From positions 33,822 through 97,821 of the forward strand of contig CAIUOU010000167.1 in assembly GCA_903900845.1 (NCBI GenBank): a stretch of DNA of 64,000 nucleotides. The letters are read 5' to 3'. The notes below the pieces were generated by a model. That model saw only the letters and a program-made list of their open reading frames with translations. It had not been told where the DNA came from and did not search any database. Origin of the DNA: an uncultured Opitutia bacterium (GTDB lineage: Bacteria; Verrucomicrobiota; Verrucomicrobiia; Opitutales; Opitutaceae). Shown in pieces: positions 6,613-15,505 of the stretch; positions within the stretch are counted from its first letter, which is position 1; every line of letters starts with the position of its first letter. Made by a program: the position numbers and the translations under genes.

Positions 6613-8850
6613 ATGAGAAACATCCAGCCGCCCGCCCGTTTCTCCGCCGGCACCGCGATCGTCCTCGTGCTCGGGGTCATCGTCGTGGAGGCCGTGATGG
6701 AGGCCTTGTTCACGCGGGGGCTGCGGGCCGCGGCGGCGTACGGACGGTTCGCTTCGCCGGCGGGTTGGGAGGAGATCGAAGCGTCGCTTTTGATCGCGAC
6801 CAAGCTGCTGGCGACCGCGCTGGTGGCGGGCTGGGCGTTGCGCCGCAACGACGAGACCTGGGGGTACGCGGGACGCATGGGGTTCCAACCCGGCCACCTG
6901 GCCGCTGCGTTCCTCCCGATCGTGGCGGGCATCATCGTGTGCCTGTCCGAGCTGGATAATCTTTTCCGCGCCGTGCTGCCGGGCGCGCTCCTCGAGCAGC
7001 TGGATTTCGCGCCCGACCTGGACGCGCTGGTCAACATCTCCTGGCAGGGCCCGGTGCTCGCCGTCGTGATCGCGCCCCTCACCGAGGAGCTTGTGTTCCG
7101 CGGACTGATCCTGCGCGGCCTGCTGGGGCGCTGGCGGCCCGCGGCGGCGGTCACGGCGTCCGCCCTGCTTTTCGCGGCCACGCATCTCAATCCCGCGCAA
7201 GTGCCGGTGGCGATGCTGCTCGGGCTGATCCTGGGCTGGACCTACGTGCGCACGCGCTCGCTCGGGCTCTGCGTCGCGGGCCACGCCCTGAACAACGCCT
7301 CGACCTACGTGAGCGACTTCCCCTTCGAGGTTAGCGGCTTCAACTTTGTCCCGGAGGCAGCAGCGGTGGTCTTCCATCCCTGGTGGTTCAACGCGATCGG
7401 CGCGCTGCTGCTGGGCGCAGGCTTGTGGTGGATCCATCGTCACGCCCCGCCCGCCGCGCCATGGAGGCGCCCCGCCGAACCCGGCCCGCGGAGGGAAGAA
7501 CCGCCGCTACTCTCGCCGCCGCCACTCCTAGTTGGGGGTTGTCAGGCCGGGACCGCCCGCGACAGTGGCGGACCCATGTCCGGCGATCTCGGCCAGCTCG
7601 TCACGTCCATCGCGCGCCGCGCGCGTGCCGCCTCGTTCACGCTTGCGACGACGCCGCGGGCGACCAAGGACGACGCCCTGCTGCGATTGGCGGCCCTGCT
7701 GGAGGAGTCGACCGCCGAGTTGCTCTCCGCGAACGCCCGCGATCTCGCGTCGCCCGAGGCCGCCGCCCTCACGCCCGCGGCGCGGGACCGGCTGGTGCTC
7801 ACCGAGGAACGCGTGCGGCACCTCGCCGAGTCAGTCCGGCAGGTCGCCGCCCTCCCGGACCCGGTGGGCACCGTGCTGGAGGAAACCAGGCCGGCGAACG
7901 GCCTGCGGCTGCGCAAGGTCCGCGTGCCGATCGGGGTGATCGGGATCATCTACGAGTCGCGCCCGAACGTGACCATCGACTGCGCGGTGCTTTGCGTGAA
8001 AAGCGGCAACGCCGCTGTCCTGCGCGGCGGCAAGGAATGTTTCCATACGAACCTCGCGCTCGCGGCGCTGGTGCAACGCGCGCTCGCCGCCGCCGGTCTG
8101 CCCGCCGACGCGGTGCAACTCGTGCCGACGACCGACCGCGCGGCGCTCGCCGTGCTGCTGAAACTGAACGATCTCATCCACTGCCTCATTCCCCGCGGCG
8201 GCGAGGGGCTTATCCGGCACGTCGCCGAGAACAGCACCATCCCGGTCATCAAGCACTACAAAGGCGTCTGCTTCGTCTACGTCGACGCCGCGGCCGACCT
8301 CGGAATGGCGGAGACGATCACCGTCAACGCGAAGGTTTCCCGGCCCAGCGCCTGCAACGCGGCGGAGCAGCTGCTGGTGCACCGTTCAGTGGCGGAACGC
8401 TTCCTGCCGGCCGCCGGCCGCGCCCTCGCCGCCCGCGGGGTCGAGCTGCGCTGCGATCCGGCCGCCGCCGCCATCCTCGCCCGCGAGGGCATCGCCGCCG
8501 TGGCGGCGGGCCCCTCCGACTTCACCGCCGAGTTCCTCGGCCCGGTGCTGGCGGTGCGCGTGGTGGAGTCGCTCGACGAGGCGGTAGCGACGATCAACCG
8601 CGACGGATCCGCGCACAGCGACGCGATCATCACGGCCGACGCGGCGGTGGCGCGGCGCTTCCTCGCGGAGGTGGACAGCGCCGCGGTATTCTGGAACGCG
8701 AGCACGCGCTTCAACGACGGCTTCGAGTTCGGCTTCGGCGCGGAGATCGGCATCAGCACCGACCGGCTCCACGCGCGCGGCCCGATGGGCCTGCCCGAGC
8801 TCTGCAGCTACAAATACCTCGTCGAGGGCGACGGGCAGATCCGCGGCTGA
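6613..8850 (+). CDS. CPBP-family membrane protease, in frame with ProA (no stop between)
   Basis: Residues 1-280 are a CPBP (Abi/CAAX-like) intramembrane metalloprotease: several hydrophobic helices, the EExxxR motif (Glu158, Glu159, Arg163 in TEELVFRG), His191 in LFAATHLN, and His224/Asn228 in GHALNNAS. After the last helix comes a Pro/Arg-rich stretch (about 283-321). The frame then continues without a stop into a complete glutamate-5-semialdehyde dehydrogenase beginning at Met322, giving 745 residues in all. The junction looks like non-coding spacer read by chance rather than a designed linker. The adjacent frame has a TAG at 7529-7531, so a single frameshift or sequencing error near 7450-7530 would restore a normal 306-residue CPBP protein. 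A true fusion is possible but unlikely. CPBP substrates are unknown here. Confidence 0.7.
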   Translation: MRNIQPPARFSAGTAIVLVLGVIVVEAVMEALFTRGLRAAAAYGRFASPAGWEEIEASLLIATKLLATALVAGWALRRNDETWGYAGRMGFQPGHLAAAFLPIVAGIIVCLSELDNLFRAVLPGALLEQLDFAPDLDALVNISWQGPVLAVVIAPLTEELVFRGLILRGLLGRWRPAAAVTASALLFAATHLNPAQVPVAMLLGLILGWTYVRTRSLGLCVAGHALNNASTYVSDFPFEVSGFNFVPEAAAVVFHPWWFNAIGALLLGAGLWWIHRHAPPAAPWRRPAEPGPRREEPPLLSPPPLLVGGCQAGTARDSGGPMSGDLGQLVTSIARRARAASFTLATTPRATKDDALLRLAALLEESTAELLSANARDLASPEAAALTPAARDRLVLTEERVRHLAESVRQVAALPDPVGTVLEETRPANGLRLRKVRVPIGVIGIIYESRPNVTIDCAVLCVKSGNAAVLRGGKECFHTNLALAALVQRALAAAGLPADAVQLVPTTDRAALAVLLKLNDLIHCLIPRGGEGLIRHVAENSTIPVIKHYKGVCFVYVDAAADLGMAETITVNAKVSRPSACNAAEQLLVHRSVAERFLPAAGRALAARGVELRCDPAAAAILAREGIAAVAAGPSDFTAEFLGPVLAVRVVESLDEAVATINRDGSAHSDAIITADAAVARRFLAEVDSAAVFWNASTRFNDGFEFGFGAEIGISTDRLHARGPMGLPELCSYKYLVEGDGQIRG
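7576..8850 (+). CDS. proA: Glutamate-5-semialdehyde dehydrogenase (gamma-glutamyl phosphate reductase)
   Basis: From the internal ATG (MSGDLGQ) this is a complete 424-residue ProA. It performs the NADPH-dependent reduction of gamma-glutamyl phosphate to glutamate semialdehyde, the second step of proline synthesis, in the cytosol. Motifs include VPIGVIGIIYESRPNVT, the RGGKE segment and the catalytic Cys260 in SRPSACNAAE. The C-terminal DRLHARGPMGLPEL is typical. No clear Shine-Dalgarno precedes the ATG. If translation starts at 6613 the enzyme would carry the CPBP membrane domain. proB is not in the window; the next gene is convergent. Confidence 0.95.
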   Translation: MSGDLGQLVTSIARRARAASFTLATTPRATKDDALLRLAALLEESTAELLSANARDLASPEAAALTPAARDRLVLTEERVRHLAESVRQVAALPDPVGTVLEETRPANGLRLRKVRVPIGVIGIIYESRPNVTIDCAVLCVKSGNAAVLRGGKECFHTNLALAALVQRALAAAGLPADAVQLVPTTDRAALAVLLKLNDLIHCLIPRGGEGLIRHVAENSTIPVIKHYKGVCFVYVDAAADLGMAETITVNAKVSRPSACNAAEQLLVHRSVAERFLPAAGRALAARGVELRCDPAAAAILAREGIAAVAAGPSDFTAEFLGPVLAVRVVESLDEAVATINRDGSAHSDAIITADAAVARRFLAEVDSAAVFWNASTRFNDGFEFGFGAEIGISTDRLHARGPMGLPELCSYKYLVEGDGQIRG

Positions 8851-8864
8851 GCGCCGCGGAACCT

Positions 8865-9806
8865 TCAGGCCGGGCCATCCCTGAAACCGCACGCGAGCAG
8901 CGTCTCGAAGTGCGGCTCGACCGGCTCGCGGGCCACCATGGTGACCTCGACCTTGGCGAAGCCCGCCTTCCGCAGGAATCCGTGGAGGGCGCTCTCCTTG
9001 AAACCGAGCCAGCGGTCGGCGTAGAGCTCGCGCGCCTTGGCAAAGCCGTGCTCGTTGAGGTCGAGCACCAGCAGCTGGCCGCCCGGCCGCAGGATGCGCC
9101 ACGCCTCGTCGACCGCCTTCTGCGGGTGCCGCGCATGGTGGAGCGCCTGGCTCAGGATCGCTAGGTCGACGGAGACATCGGGCAAAGGCACCTGCTCGAT
9201 ATCGCCGAGCTTGTAGGCGAGGTTTGCCAGCCCGTTGCGCCGGGCCAGCTCCGTGCCGACTTCGACCATGCGGGGAGAGCTGTCGATGCACCACACCTGC
9301 CGCGCCCGGCGCGCCAGCAGCTGCGACACGAGCCCCTCGCCCGCACCTAGGTCGGCGATATCGATCGCCGGGGCCAGCCGCAGCGCCAGGTGGCCGATCG
9401 CCTCCCATGATCGCCCCGGACAATAGTTCCGGCCCAGACGCCCCGCGATGAGGTTGAAATACTGCTCCTGCGTGCGGCGACGCTTCTGGAGGATGCGGTC
9501 GAGATTCTCCCGGTCCTCCGCCAGGACCGGGAGATCGGCAACGGAGTCGAGCGCCGCGCGGGTCAGGGCCTGGGTGCGCGCCGGCTGCCGCGCGCGGAGC
9601 GAATAGAACGCGTTCTTTCCCTCCCGGCGGTCCGAAACGAGGTTGACGGTGCGCAGCAGAGCAAGCTGCGAGGAGATGCGCGACTGGCCCATCCCAAGGA
9701 TCTCCTGCAGCTCCGCGACCGACAGCTCCTCGCGCGAGAGCAGGGCAAGCAGACGGAGCCGCGTGGGATCCGACAACGCCTTCAGGATGTCCCAGGATTC
9801 GTTCAA
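8865..9806 (-). CDS. ArsR-type regulator fused to a class I methyltransferase
   Basis: Two domains: an ArsR winged helix (about 1-95; LKALSDPTRLRLLALL, then MGQSRISSQLALLR as recognition helix) and a SAM-dependent methyltransferase (about 140-290; IADLGAGEGLVSQLL is the glycine-rich SAM motif, with DLAILSQALHH and LRPGGQLLVLDL). Such fusions are common and often sit near sulfur-amino-acid or SAM metabolism genes; the methyl acceptor is unknown. The start is uncertain: between the SufU stop and the HTH the only usable codon is TTG at 9806, giving 313 residues. A GTG at 9953 would overlap sufU by 85 bp. It follows sufU by 62 bp on the same strand. Confidence 0.8.
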   Translation of the reverse strand: MNESWDILKALSDPTRLRLLALLSREELSVAELQEILGMGQSRISSQLALLRTVNLVSDRREGKNAFYSLRARQPARTQALTRAALDSVADLPVLAEDRENLDRILQKRRRTQEQYFNLIAGRLGRNYCPGRSWEAIGHLALRLAPAIDIADLGAGEGLVSQLLARRARQVWCIDSSPRMVEVGTELARRNGLANLAYKLGDIEQVPLPDVSVDLAILSQALHHARHPQKAVDEAWRILRPGGQLLVLDLNEHGFAKARELYADRWLGFKESALHGFLRKAGFAKVEVTMVAREPVEPHFETLLACGFRDGPA

Positions 9807-9868
9807 GCGAAGCCGAACGTGGGCGGCGCTACCGCCGAAGGCAATGGAGGAGACGGTCGCTCGGCCGC

Positions 9869-10324
9869 TCAACCCGCGGCGCCCTCGGTGGAGGCGGGGG
9901 CGACCTCGCCCTTCAGCGCGTTGAGGGCCGCGTGCCAGCCGAGGGTGGCACACTTGATTCGCGCCGGAAACGCATGCACGCCGGCGAAGGCCGCCAGATC
10001 GCTGATCTCCTCCGGCGCCTCGCCGGTGGTGACGATCCGCTTGAACTCGTCGTACATCGAGCGGGCCTCGTCAGCCGTGTGGCCCTTGACCAGCGTGGTC
10101 ATCAAGGACGCGCTGGCCTGGGAAATGGCGCAGCCGGCGCCGTCGAAGGAGATTTCCGCCACCCGGTCGCCCTCGATCCGCAGGTAAACACTGCACTGGT
10201 CGCCGCAGGTCGGATTCTCGCCATGCGCCACGCGATTAGCGGTCGGCAAACGGCCGCGATTACGCGGCCGCTTGTTGTGGTCGAGGATGACCTGCTGGTA
10301 GAGCTCGGAAAGGTCGCCGGACAT
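9869..10324 (-). CDS. sufU: Fe-S cluster scaffold / sulfur acceptor SufU
   Basis: A 151-residue protein of the IscU/SufU family. Zinc or cluster ligands are Cys40 and Asp42 (PTCGDQC), Cys65 (GAGCAIS) and Cys125 (IKCATLGW). The spacing, and the insertion between the second and third cysteines (about 83-103), match SufU rather than IscU. In Gram-positive bacteria SufU accepts sulfur from SufS. The N-terminus (LYQQVILDHNKRPRNRG) is also typical. The start was taken at MSGDLSEL, dropping 12 poorly conserved upstream residues. No sufBCDS lies beside it. Confidence 0.9.
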   Translation of the reverse strand: MSGDLSELYQQVILDHNKRPRNRGRLPTANRVAHGENPTCGDQCSVYLRIEGDRVAEISFDGAGCAISQASASLMTTLVKGHTADEARSMYDEFKRIVTTGEAPEEISDLAAFAGVHAFPARIKCATLGWHAALNALKGEVAPASTEGAAG

Positions 10325-10380
10325 GCGAGACAAGGGTGGCGCCGCGCCGGGGAGGCGCAACGCGGGTTTTCAGGACCAGT

Positions 10381-11046
10381 CTAGCGCAGGCCGACCGGCG
10401 TTCCGAGCACCTCGCGAAGGATAACGGCGCGACGGACCGAGGCCGCGTCGCGCAATTCCTCCGCCAGCCCGCCCCGCGCGGACCGCACGGCCGCCGCGGC
10501 CGCGGCGGCCCCGGCCGAATCGCGTGCGGTACGCCGCCGCGCTTCCGCTCGTTCCGCCTCCAGCTGCCGCAGATCCTCGGCGAGCCGGCGCTGCCGCTCC
10601 AGCTCCGCGGCCCGGCGATCCGGCACCTCAAGGATGGTTGCGGCGGCGGCCGGTGGGGCGGCGGGAGCCGGAGCCGGCTCGGGCTCGGGGTTCAGCGCCC
10701 GCTCGAACTCACGCACCATGCGCCGCAGCGGATCCTCGAAAGGCTCCGGCCTGCGGGTGGTCTCGGGCGCCTCGACGGGAGCCTCCCGACGCGCGAGCGG
10801 CGGTGGTTCGGGCGCGGAAGCCGGCGGCGGCACCTCGCCGCGCCGTTCCGCGATCCGCCGGCGGATCTGCTCCTGGATCTCCTGGACCCGCCGCTCCTCG
10901 TCGAGGGCGTCGGGTTTGGAGGCGGGCGGCGGCGGCGTCTGCCGCCGCGCCTGGAGCAGGCCGCGGATGATCTGGACGACAAAGATGACGACGAAGATGA
11001 CGACCCCCAGGCGGTCGAGCAGCCAGTCGAGCAGCGACGCTTTCAC
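10381..11046 (-). CDS. Single-pass membrane protein with charged coiled-coil region (unknown function)
   Basis: A 221-residue protein I do not recognise. One N-terminal transmembrane helix (about 14-31, GVVIFVVIFVVQIIRGLL) is followed by Pro-rich linkers (about 37-44 and 72-80) and two Arg/Glu/Ala-rich helical stretches (about 50-70 and 145-185, AELERQRRLAEDLRQLEAER) likely to form coiled coils. It would sit in the inner membrane with a cytosolic tail. It starts 25 bp after floA and follows the nfeD-nfeD-floA genes on the same strand, so a structural role in the same membrane microdomain system is plausible but is inference. Confidence 0.7.
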   Translation of the reverse strand: MKASLLDWLLDRLGVVIFVVIFVVQIIRGLLQARRQTPPPPASKPDALDEERRVQEIQEQIRRRIAERRGEVPPPASAPEPPPLARREAPVEAPETTRRPEPFEDPLRRMVREFERALNPEPEPAPAPAAPPAAAATILEVPDRRAAELERQRRLAEDLRQLEAERAEARRRTARDSAGAAAAAAAVRSARGGLAEELRDAASVRRAVILREVLGTPVGLR

Positions 11047-11070
11047 GCGCGAAGGCGAGAGATGGGCGGG

Positions 11071-12072
11071 TTACTTCTTGCCCTCGGGATGGGCGATGGA
11101 GGAGCGCATCTGGGTGTCGGCCTGGACGTTCTCCATGCGATAGAAGTCCATCACGCCCAACCGGCCGCTGCGGAAGGCCTCGGCCTGCGCGAGCGGCACC
11201 TGCGCCTGGGCCTCCACGACCTTGGCCTGCATTTCCTGCACGCGCGCCTTCATCTCCTGCTCCAGCGCCACCGCCGCGGCGCGGCGGATTTCAGCCTGAG
11301 CCTGCGCCATATTTTTGTTCGCCTCGGCCTGCGCCTCCTGGAGCTTGGCGCCGACGTTCTCGCCGACGTCGACGTCGGCGATGTCGATGGAAAGGATCTC
11401 GAACGCGGAGCCCACGTCCAGGCCGCGCTTGAGCACGGTCTTCGAGATGCTATCCGGCGACTCGAGCACGGTCTTGTAGGACTCGGCCGAGCCGATGGTC
11501 GTGACGATACCTTCGCCGACGCGCGCGATGATGGTCTCCTCCTTGGCGCCGCCGACGAAGCGGTCGAGGTTGGTCCGCACGGTCACGCGGGCCTTCACCT
11601 TCACTTGGATGCCGTCCTTGGCGACGCCGTCGATCGTGGTGCGGCCGCCTTCGGGATTGGGGCAGTCGATGACCTTGGGGTCGACGGACGTGCGGACGGC
11701 CTCGACGACGCTCTTGCCGGAGCCCTTCGTCGCGAGATCGATGGCGCAGGCACGGTCCCAGCCGAGCTCGATGCCGGCCTTCTGGGCGGCGATCAGGGCC
11801 TGCACGGTGGGGACCACGTTGCCACCCGCCTGGAAATGCGACGCGATCTGGTCGGCGTCGATGTTGATACCAGCGCGGACCGCGGTGATGCGGGCGTCGA
11901 CGATCAGCCCGTAAGGGATGCTCGCGAACTTGAGGGCGACGAGTTTCGACAGAGGCACGGGGGCGCCGTTGAAAAGCGCCTTAACCCAGGCGCCGATAAG
12001 GCTGAAAATGATCGCCCCGACGACGAGGATGATCAGGCCGATTAGGACGAAACCGATGAGGGTCAGGCTCAT
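11071..12072 (-). CDS. floA: Flotillin-like protein FloA
   Basis: A 333-residue SPFH-type scaffold of functional membrane microdomains (YqfA/FloA family). The N-terminal hydrophobic hairpin (about 5-35) anchors it. The central part has the conserved [25 protein letters not shown] and [19 protein letters not shown] segments. An Ala/Glu/Gln-rich coiled coil (about 245-305) precedes the end. It overlaps the stop of the short NfeD gene by 4 bp (ATGA), showing translational coupling. Flotillin-NfeD pairing is a known conserved association in bacteria. Confidence 0.92.
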   Translation of the reverse strand: MSLTLIGFVLIGLIILVVGAIIFSLIGAWVKALFNGAPVPLSKLVALKFASIPYGLIVDARITAVRAGINIDADQIASHFQAGGNVVPTVQALIAAQKAGIELGWDRACAIDLATKGSGKSVVEAVRTSVDPKVIDCPNPEGGRTTIDGVAKDGIQVKVKARVTVRTNLDRFVGGAKEETIIARVGEGIVTTIGSAESYKTVLESPDSISKTVLKRGLDVGSAFEILSIDIADVDVGENVGAKLQEAQAEANKNMAQAQAEIRRAAAVALEQEMKARVQEMQAKVVEAQAQVPLAQAEAFRSGRLGVMDFYRMENVQADTQMRSSIAHPEGKK

Positions 12073-12566
12073 GATGGAGTTGGTTGGGAGGAGTTAGGGT
12101 TAGTGGAAAGGGTGACAATGACGCGAAAAGTATCGAAGCCGACGACCTCGACAGCGGAACCCGCCGGCACATGTCCGCTCCGGGCGAAGGCCTCGTAACG
12201 GCGTCCATCGCATTCGATCAGGCCGCTGGGGGCGAGCGTGGTGGCGGCGACCGCCTGACGGCCGACCAGGGAGGCTTCGGCCACGGCCGGCTGGCTCGTT
12301 CCGCCGACCGTGGCCGTCATGGAAAACCTCCGGGCGAGGCGGCTCCGCGGGAGCAGCACGAACTCGAGATAGAAAGCCACTCCGCCGATGAGGAGCGCCG
12401 CGGCGCTGGCCAGCGCTCCGCCCTCGGCGCCAAAGCGGTCGAAGGAAAGACCGACTCCCACCATAAGGAGGATTCCTCCCACGATCCCCAGGACGGCGCC
12501 GGGCACGATGACCTCGAGGGCAAGCAGCAGGATACCGCAGGCGAAAAGCAGTACCACCGCGCTCAC
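12069..12566 (-). CDS. Short NfeD-family membrane protein
   Basis: 165 residues with three or four transmembrane helices in the first 75 residues ([20 protein letters not shown], then [11 protein letters not shown] and [19 protein letters not shown]) and a C-terminal OB-fold domain (about 95-155; [16 protein letters not shown], then [16 protein letters not shown]). This is the NfeDlong-C/NfeDshort layout without the protease domain. It is joined by ATGA overlaps to the long NfeD upstream and to floA downstream, so the three are translated together. The OB fold probably contacts the flotillin. Confidence 0.85.
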   Translation of the reverse strand: MSAVVLLFACGILLLALEVIVPGAVLGIVGGILLMVGVGLSFDRFGAEGGALASAAALLIGGVAFYLEFVLLPRSRLARRFSMTATVGGTSQPAVAEASLVGRQAVAATTLAPSGLIECDGRRYEAFARSGHVPAGSAVEVVGFDTFRVIVTLSTNPNSSQPTPS

Positions 12567-14008
12567 GGACGTGTCTCCTTTTCGACCAGCAAACCAAAGT
12601 CGGTGCGCCGGCGGACCACAACCCGGGCTCCCGGCTCGGCCACGCCGAAAGCCAGCCGCGCCTCGAAGCGGCGGCCGTCGATTTCAACCTGTCCGCTGGG
12701 GAAAAGCCCCGTGGCGGTCACGGCGACGCGCCCCACGAACGCGTCGATCTCCGGCCAGGTCGTCGGATCGGCGCCAGCAATCTGGGCGGATCCGGTGACG
12801 GGGCCGGCCACCGCGAGACGGGAAAAAAACCACCCCTTGGGGATGAGACGCGCGAACAGGAAGGCGAGTCCGACGGCGATGGCCAGACCGAGGCCAAGGT
12901 CGGTGAGAGGGCCGAGGAAGAGATCGTCGCTAACCCGGACCGGCTGATCAGGCCAGATGTCAGCCATCGACCACACCAGCGAGCCGAGCATGAGGGCGAG
13001 CCCCGTCACCGCGAAGATCACCGCGCCGGGCATGAAGAAGATTTCCGCGAAAACGAGGGTGAGCCCGAGCCCGAAGACCAGCATGGGCTCCTGCCCGGAA
13101 AGCCCGGCCACGTAGTTGCTGAGGAACACGACCGCGAGGCAGGCGATGCCCACCGCGCCGAACACCCCGAAACCGGGCGTCTTGAATTCAACATACAGCG
13201 CGAGGAGGCCGAGGCCGAGCAGTACCGGGACCAGCGAACGCAGGAAAACGGCGAATTTCTCCGACCAGGTGATCTCCAGCGTGGTGACGGAGTGGCCGCC
13301 CTCGCCGAACTTCTGGCGGAGGAGTTCAGGGAGGTCTTTCGCGATTCCCGCCGCGAGCAGCGGCTGCGGCGGCTCGCCATAGGTCTCGGCGGCCTCCTTT
13401 GCGGTGAGGGACAGCAACTCACCCTTCCCCTTCAAAACCTTGTCCTCGATCTTCAGCTCGTAGTCGGCGTCGATCATCGCGGAGATGACCTTGCCGCGGT
13501 AACCTCCCTTGCCCTCGCTCGTGGCGCGGACGCGCGCCTTGAGGTAGCTCACGATCTTCTGGCGCATCGTGGCGTCGATCTCCTGGCCGGTGGACATCAC
13601 CGGCGCCGCTGCCCCGATCACGCCCTCAGGGGAAAACCAGATCTCATCGGTGGTGGCGGAGATGAAGGCTCCGGCCGAGATGGCCTCGTCGTTCACGAAG
13701 GTGAGGGTTTTCCCGGGGAACTTACCGATCGCCTCCATGATCTCGAAGGTGGAGTCGAGCGCCCCGCCGGGCGTCTTCATGTCGAGAACCACGAGTTCCG
13801 CCTTGTCCTCGATCGCCTGCTTCAACCCGCGCCGGATGATGAACAGCATCGGCGAGTCGATCTGGTCGCGCACCGGGATTACCACCACGCGCGGCGGCGG
13901 GGCGGAGGCGGACGCGTCACCGGCCACCGGCGCGGCCGCGGCGACTCCGGCGGTCATGAGGACCGCCAGGAGGGCGAGTGCGCGGGATTTGAGCCGGGAC
14001 AAAATCAT
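12563..14008 (-). CDS. Long NfeD-type protease (ClpP-class serine protease, 1510-N like)
   Basis: 481 residues: signal peptide (1-25), a ClpP-like serine protease domain (about 38-240), several membrane helices (about 258-425) and a C-terminal OB fold (about 425-475). Protease signatures are LVVLDMKTPGGALDST, the oxyanion strand, and the Ser region NDEAISAGAFISATTDEI. A catalytic Lys downstream, as in archaeal 1510-N, is expected, but I cannot assign it with certainty. This family degrades hydrophobic stretches of membrane proteins such as stomatins. The ATG at 14008 gives a proper signal peptide. It is the first gene of the nfeD-floA operon. Confidence 0.85.
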   Translation of the reverse strand: MILSRLKSRALALLAVLMTAGVAAAAPVAGDASASAPPPRVVVIPVRDQIDSPMLFIIRRGLKQAIEDKAELVVLDMKTPGGALDSTFEIMEAIGKFPGKTLTFVNDEAISAGAFISATTDEIWFSPEGVIGAAAPVMSTGQEIDATMRQKIVSYLKARVRATSEGKGGYRGKVISAMIDADYELKIEDKVLKGKGELLSLTAKEAAETYGEPPQPLLAAGIAKDLPELLRQKFGEGGHSVTTLEITWSEKFAVFLRSLVPVLLGLGLLALYVEFKTPGFGVFGAVGIACLAVVFLSNYVAGLSGQEPMLVFGLGLTLVFAEIFFMPGAVIFAVTGLALMLGSLVWSMADIWPDQPVRVSDDLFLGPLTDLGLGLAIAVGLAFLFARLIPKGWFFSRLAVAGPVTGSAQIAGADPTTWPEIDAFVGRVAVTATGLFPSGQVEIDGRRFEARLAFGVAEPGARVVVRRRTDFGLLVEKETRP

Positions 14009-14127
14009 TACGCCACCGTAACAGCCCCGCCCCGCCCCGCAAGCGCCCCGGTCCTTTCGCCGCCCCTCGCGGGAAGCGGCGAACAAAACCTTTGCGCCCG
14101 CCCTGGCGCGCCGGTACCCCGCCGCGA

Positions 14128-15048
14128 ATGGAAAAAATCGCTTACCAGGGCCAGACCCTCACCCGGTGGCAGGTCGGCAACTCGACGTTTCTCGCCCTGC
14201 CCGAGCGAGGCGCGCGGCTGATGAACTGGAATCTGCGGCTGGGCGACGGCTCCGTGCGAGATGTCATCTACTGGCCGGAGAACGCCGACTTCGGGGAAAT
14301 CGCCAAGGTACGGGGAGGCAATCCGATCCTGTTCCCTTTCAACGGGCGATGCTTTGACCGCGGCGACATCTTCCACTGGCGGGCGCCGGACGGGGTGCGG
14401 CGCCCCATGCCCCTGCACGGGATCGCGCGCCAGGGGGATTTCAAGGTCACGCGGCTCGACGCCCGCGGGTTCGACGCCGTCTTGGTCCCGGGCGACGAGG
14501 CCCGCGCCTGCTACCCTTACGACTATGAGTTCGTCGTCGCCTACCGATTCGAGCCACTCGGACTGTCGTGCGAGTTTTCGTTGACCAACCTCGGCGCCGA
14601 GCCCCTGCCGTGGTCGGCCGGCCATCACTTCTACTTCACCCTCCCGTGGACCGAGGGAACCAGCCGGTCGGACTACTCCATCCGCATCCCGTCGACCAAA
14701 CGCCTGCGCCACGACCCCACTGGGGCTCTGGTTCAAGGCCCGGAACTCGGCGACAAGGAGACCTTCGGCAACGCTTCCCTGGTGGACTGCATTCACGGCG
14801 GTCTGCGTTCGCACGAGGCGGTTTTCAGCGAGGAGGGGCGCACCGGCTCAATCACCGTGCGTCTCGGCACCGATCCGGTGCCCCCGCCCGAAGCGGTCTT
14901 CGTCACGTGGACACTCGCCGAGACCTCGCCGTTCTTTTGCGTCGAACCTTGGATGGGGCCGCCTAACGCACCGGAAACCAAGACCGGCCTGCATTGGGTG
15001 AAAAAGGGCGAGACACGGAAATTCTCGGTTTCGGTGAATCTGCGTTGA
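14128..15048 (+). CDS. Aldose 1-epimerase / hexose-6-phosphate mutarotase family protein
   Basis: A 306-residue beta-sandwich enzyme of the galactose mutarotase superfamily, interconverting alpha and beta anomers of a sugar or sugar phosphate. Visible motifs are GGNPILFPFNGR (substrate Arg region), PLHGIARQGDF (first catalytic His), WSAGHHFYFTLPW (second catalytic His) and FVCVEPW-like FFCVEPWMGPPNA near the end (catalytic Glu). This set matches the superfamily; the exact sugar is unknown. It is divergent from the nfeD operon, with 119 bp between the starts. Confidence 0.82.
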   Translation: MEKIAYQGQTLTRWQVGNSTFLALPERGARLMNWNLRLGDGSVRDVIYWPENADFGEIAKVRGGNPILFPFNGRCFDRGDIFHWRAPDGVRRPMPLHGIARQGDFKVTRLDARGFDAVLVPGDEARACYPYDYEFVVAYRFEPLGLSCEFSLTNLGAEPLPWSAGHHFYFTLPWTEGTSRSDYSIRIPSTKRLRHDPTGALVQGPELGDKETFGNASLVDCIHGGLRSHEAVFSEEGRTGSITVRLGTDPVPPPEAVFVTWTLAETSPFFCVEPWMGPPNAPETKTGLHWVKKGETRKFSVSVNLR

Positions 15049-15082
15049 GCGGGATGCGTCCTTTGATTTCTCTTCCCCCCGC

Positions 15083-15505
15083 ATGATGTCCGTCTCCGTG
15101 CCGACCAACCTGCTTCCGCCGCTCGCTTTCATCGACGGGCTCGGCGGGCCGGAGATGCTGCTCGTCCTGGTGATCGTGCTGCTGCTCTTCGGCGGCGATA
15201 AGCTGCCAGAGTTCGCCCGCGGGATGGGCAAGACGATGCGGGAGCTGAAAAAGGCCGCCTCCGGCGTCGAGGACGAGTTTCGCCGCGCCATGGAAGATGA
15301 TGAAAAGAAGAAGGCGGCCGCGGCCTACGCCGCGGAAAACCCCTCCCCTCCCCCGGCCGAAACCGGCGTGGAGCCGGCGGCATCCGCGACCACCGAATCG
15401 GGACCAACTGCAGCAGGTCCCGAGGCCCCCGCGGCCCCGGAGCCCGCGCCCGCGCCTTCACCCGCCCCGGCCAAGCGAGTCATAGCGAGCGAAGACTGTC
15501 CGTGA
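15083..15505 (+). CDS. tatA: Twin-arginine translocase TatA/TatB-type subunit
   Basis: 140 residues. One transmembrane helix (about 24-37, EMLLVLVIVLLLFGGDKLPE) with the family FG-x-KLPE hinge is followed by an amphipathic helix (ARGMGKTMRELKKAASGVEDEF). A long Ala/Pro/Glu-rich tail (about 75-135) has no clear structure. TatA oligomers form the pore for folded proteins carrying twin-arginine signals. It is transcribed with the Smr gene, which starts within its stop codon (GTGA overlap). tatC is not in the window. Confidence 0.88.
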   Translation: MMSVSVPTNLLPPLAFIDGLGGPEMLLVLVIVLLLFGGDKLPEFARGMGKTMRELKKAASGVEDEFRRAMEDDEKKKAAAAYAAENPSPPPAETGVEPAASATTESGPTAAGPEAPAAPEPAPAPSPAPAKRVIASEDCP

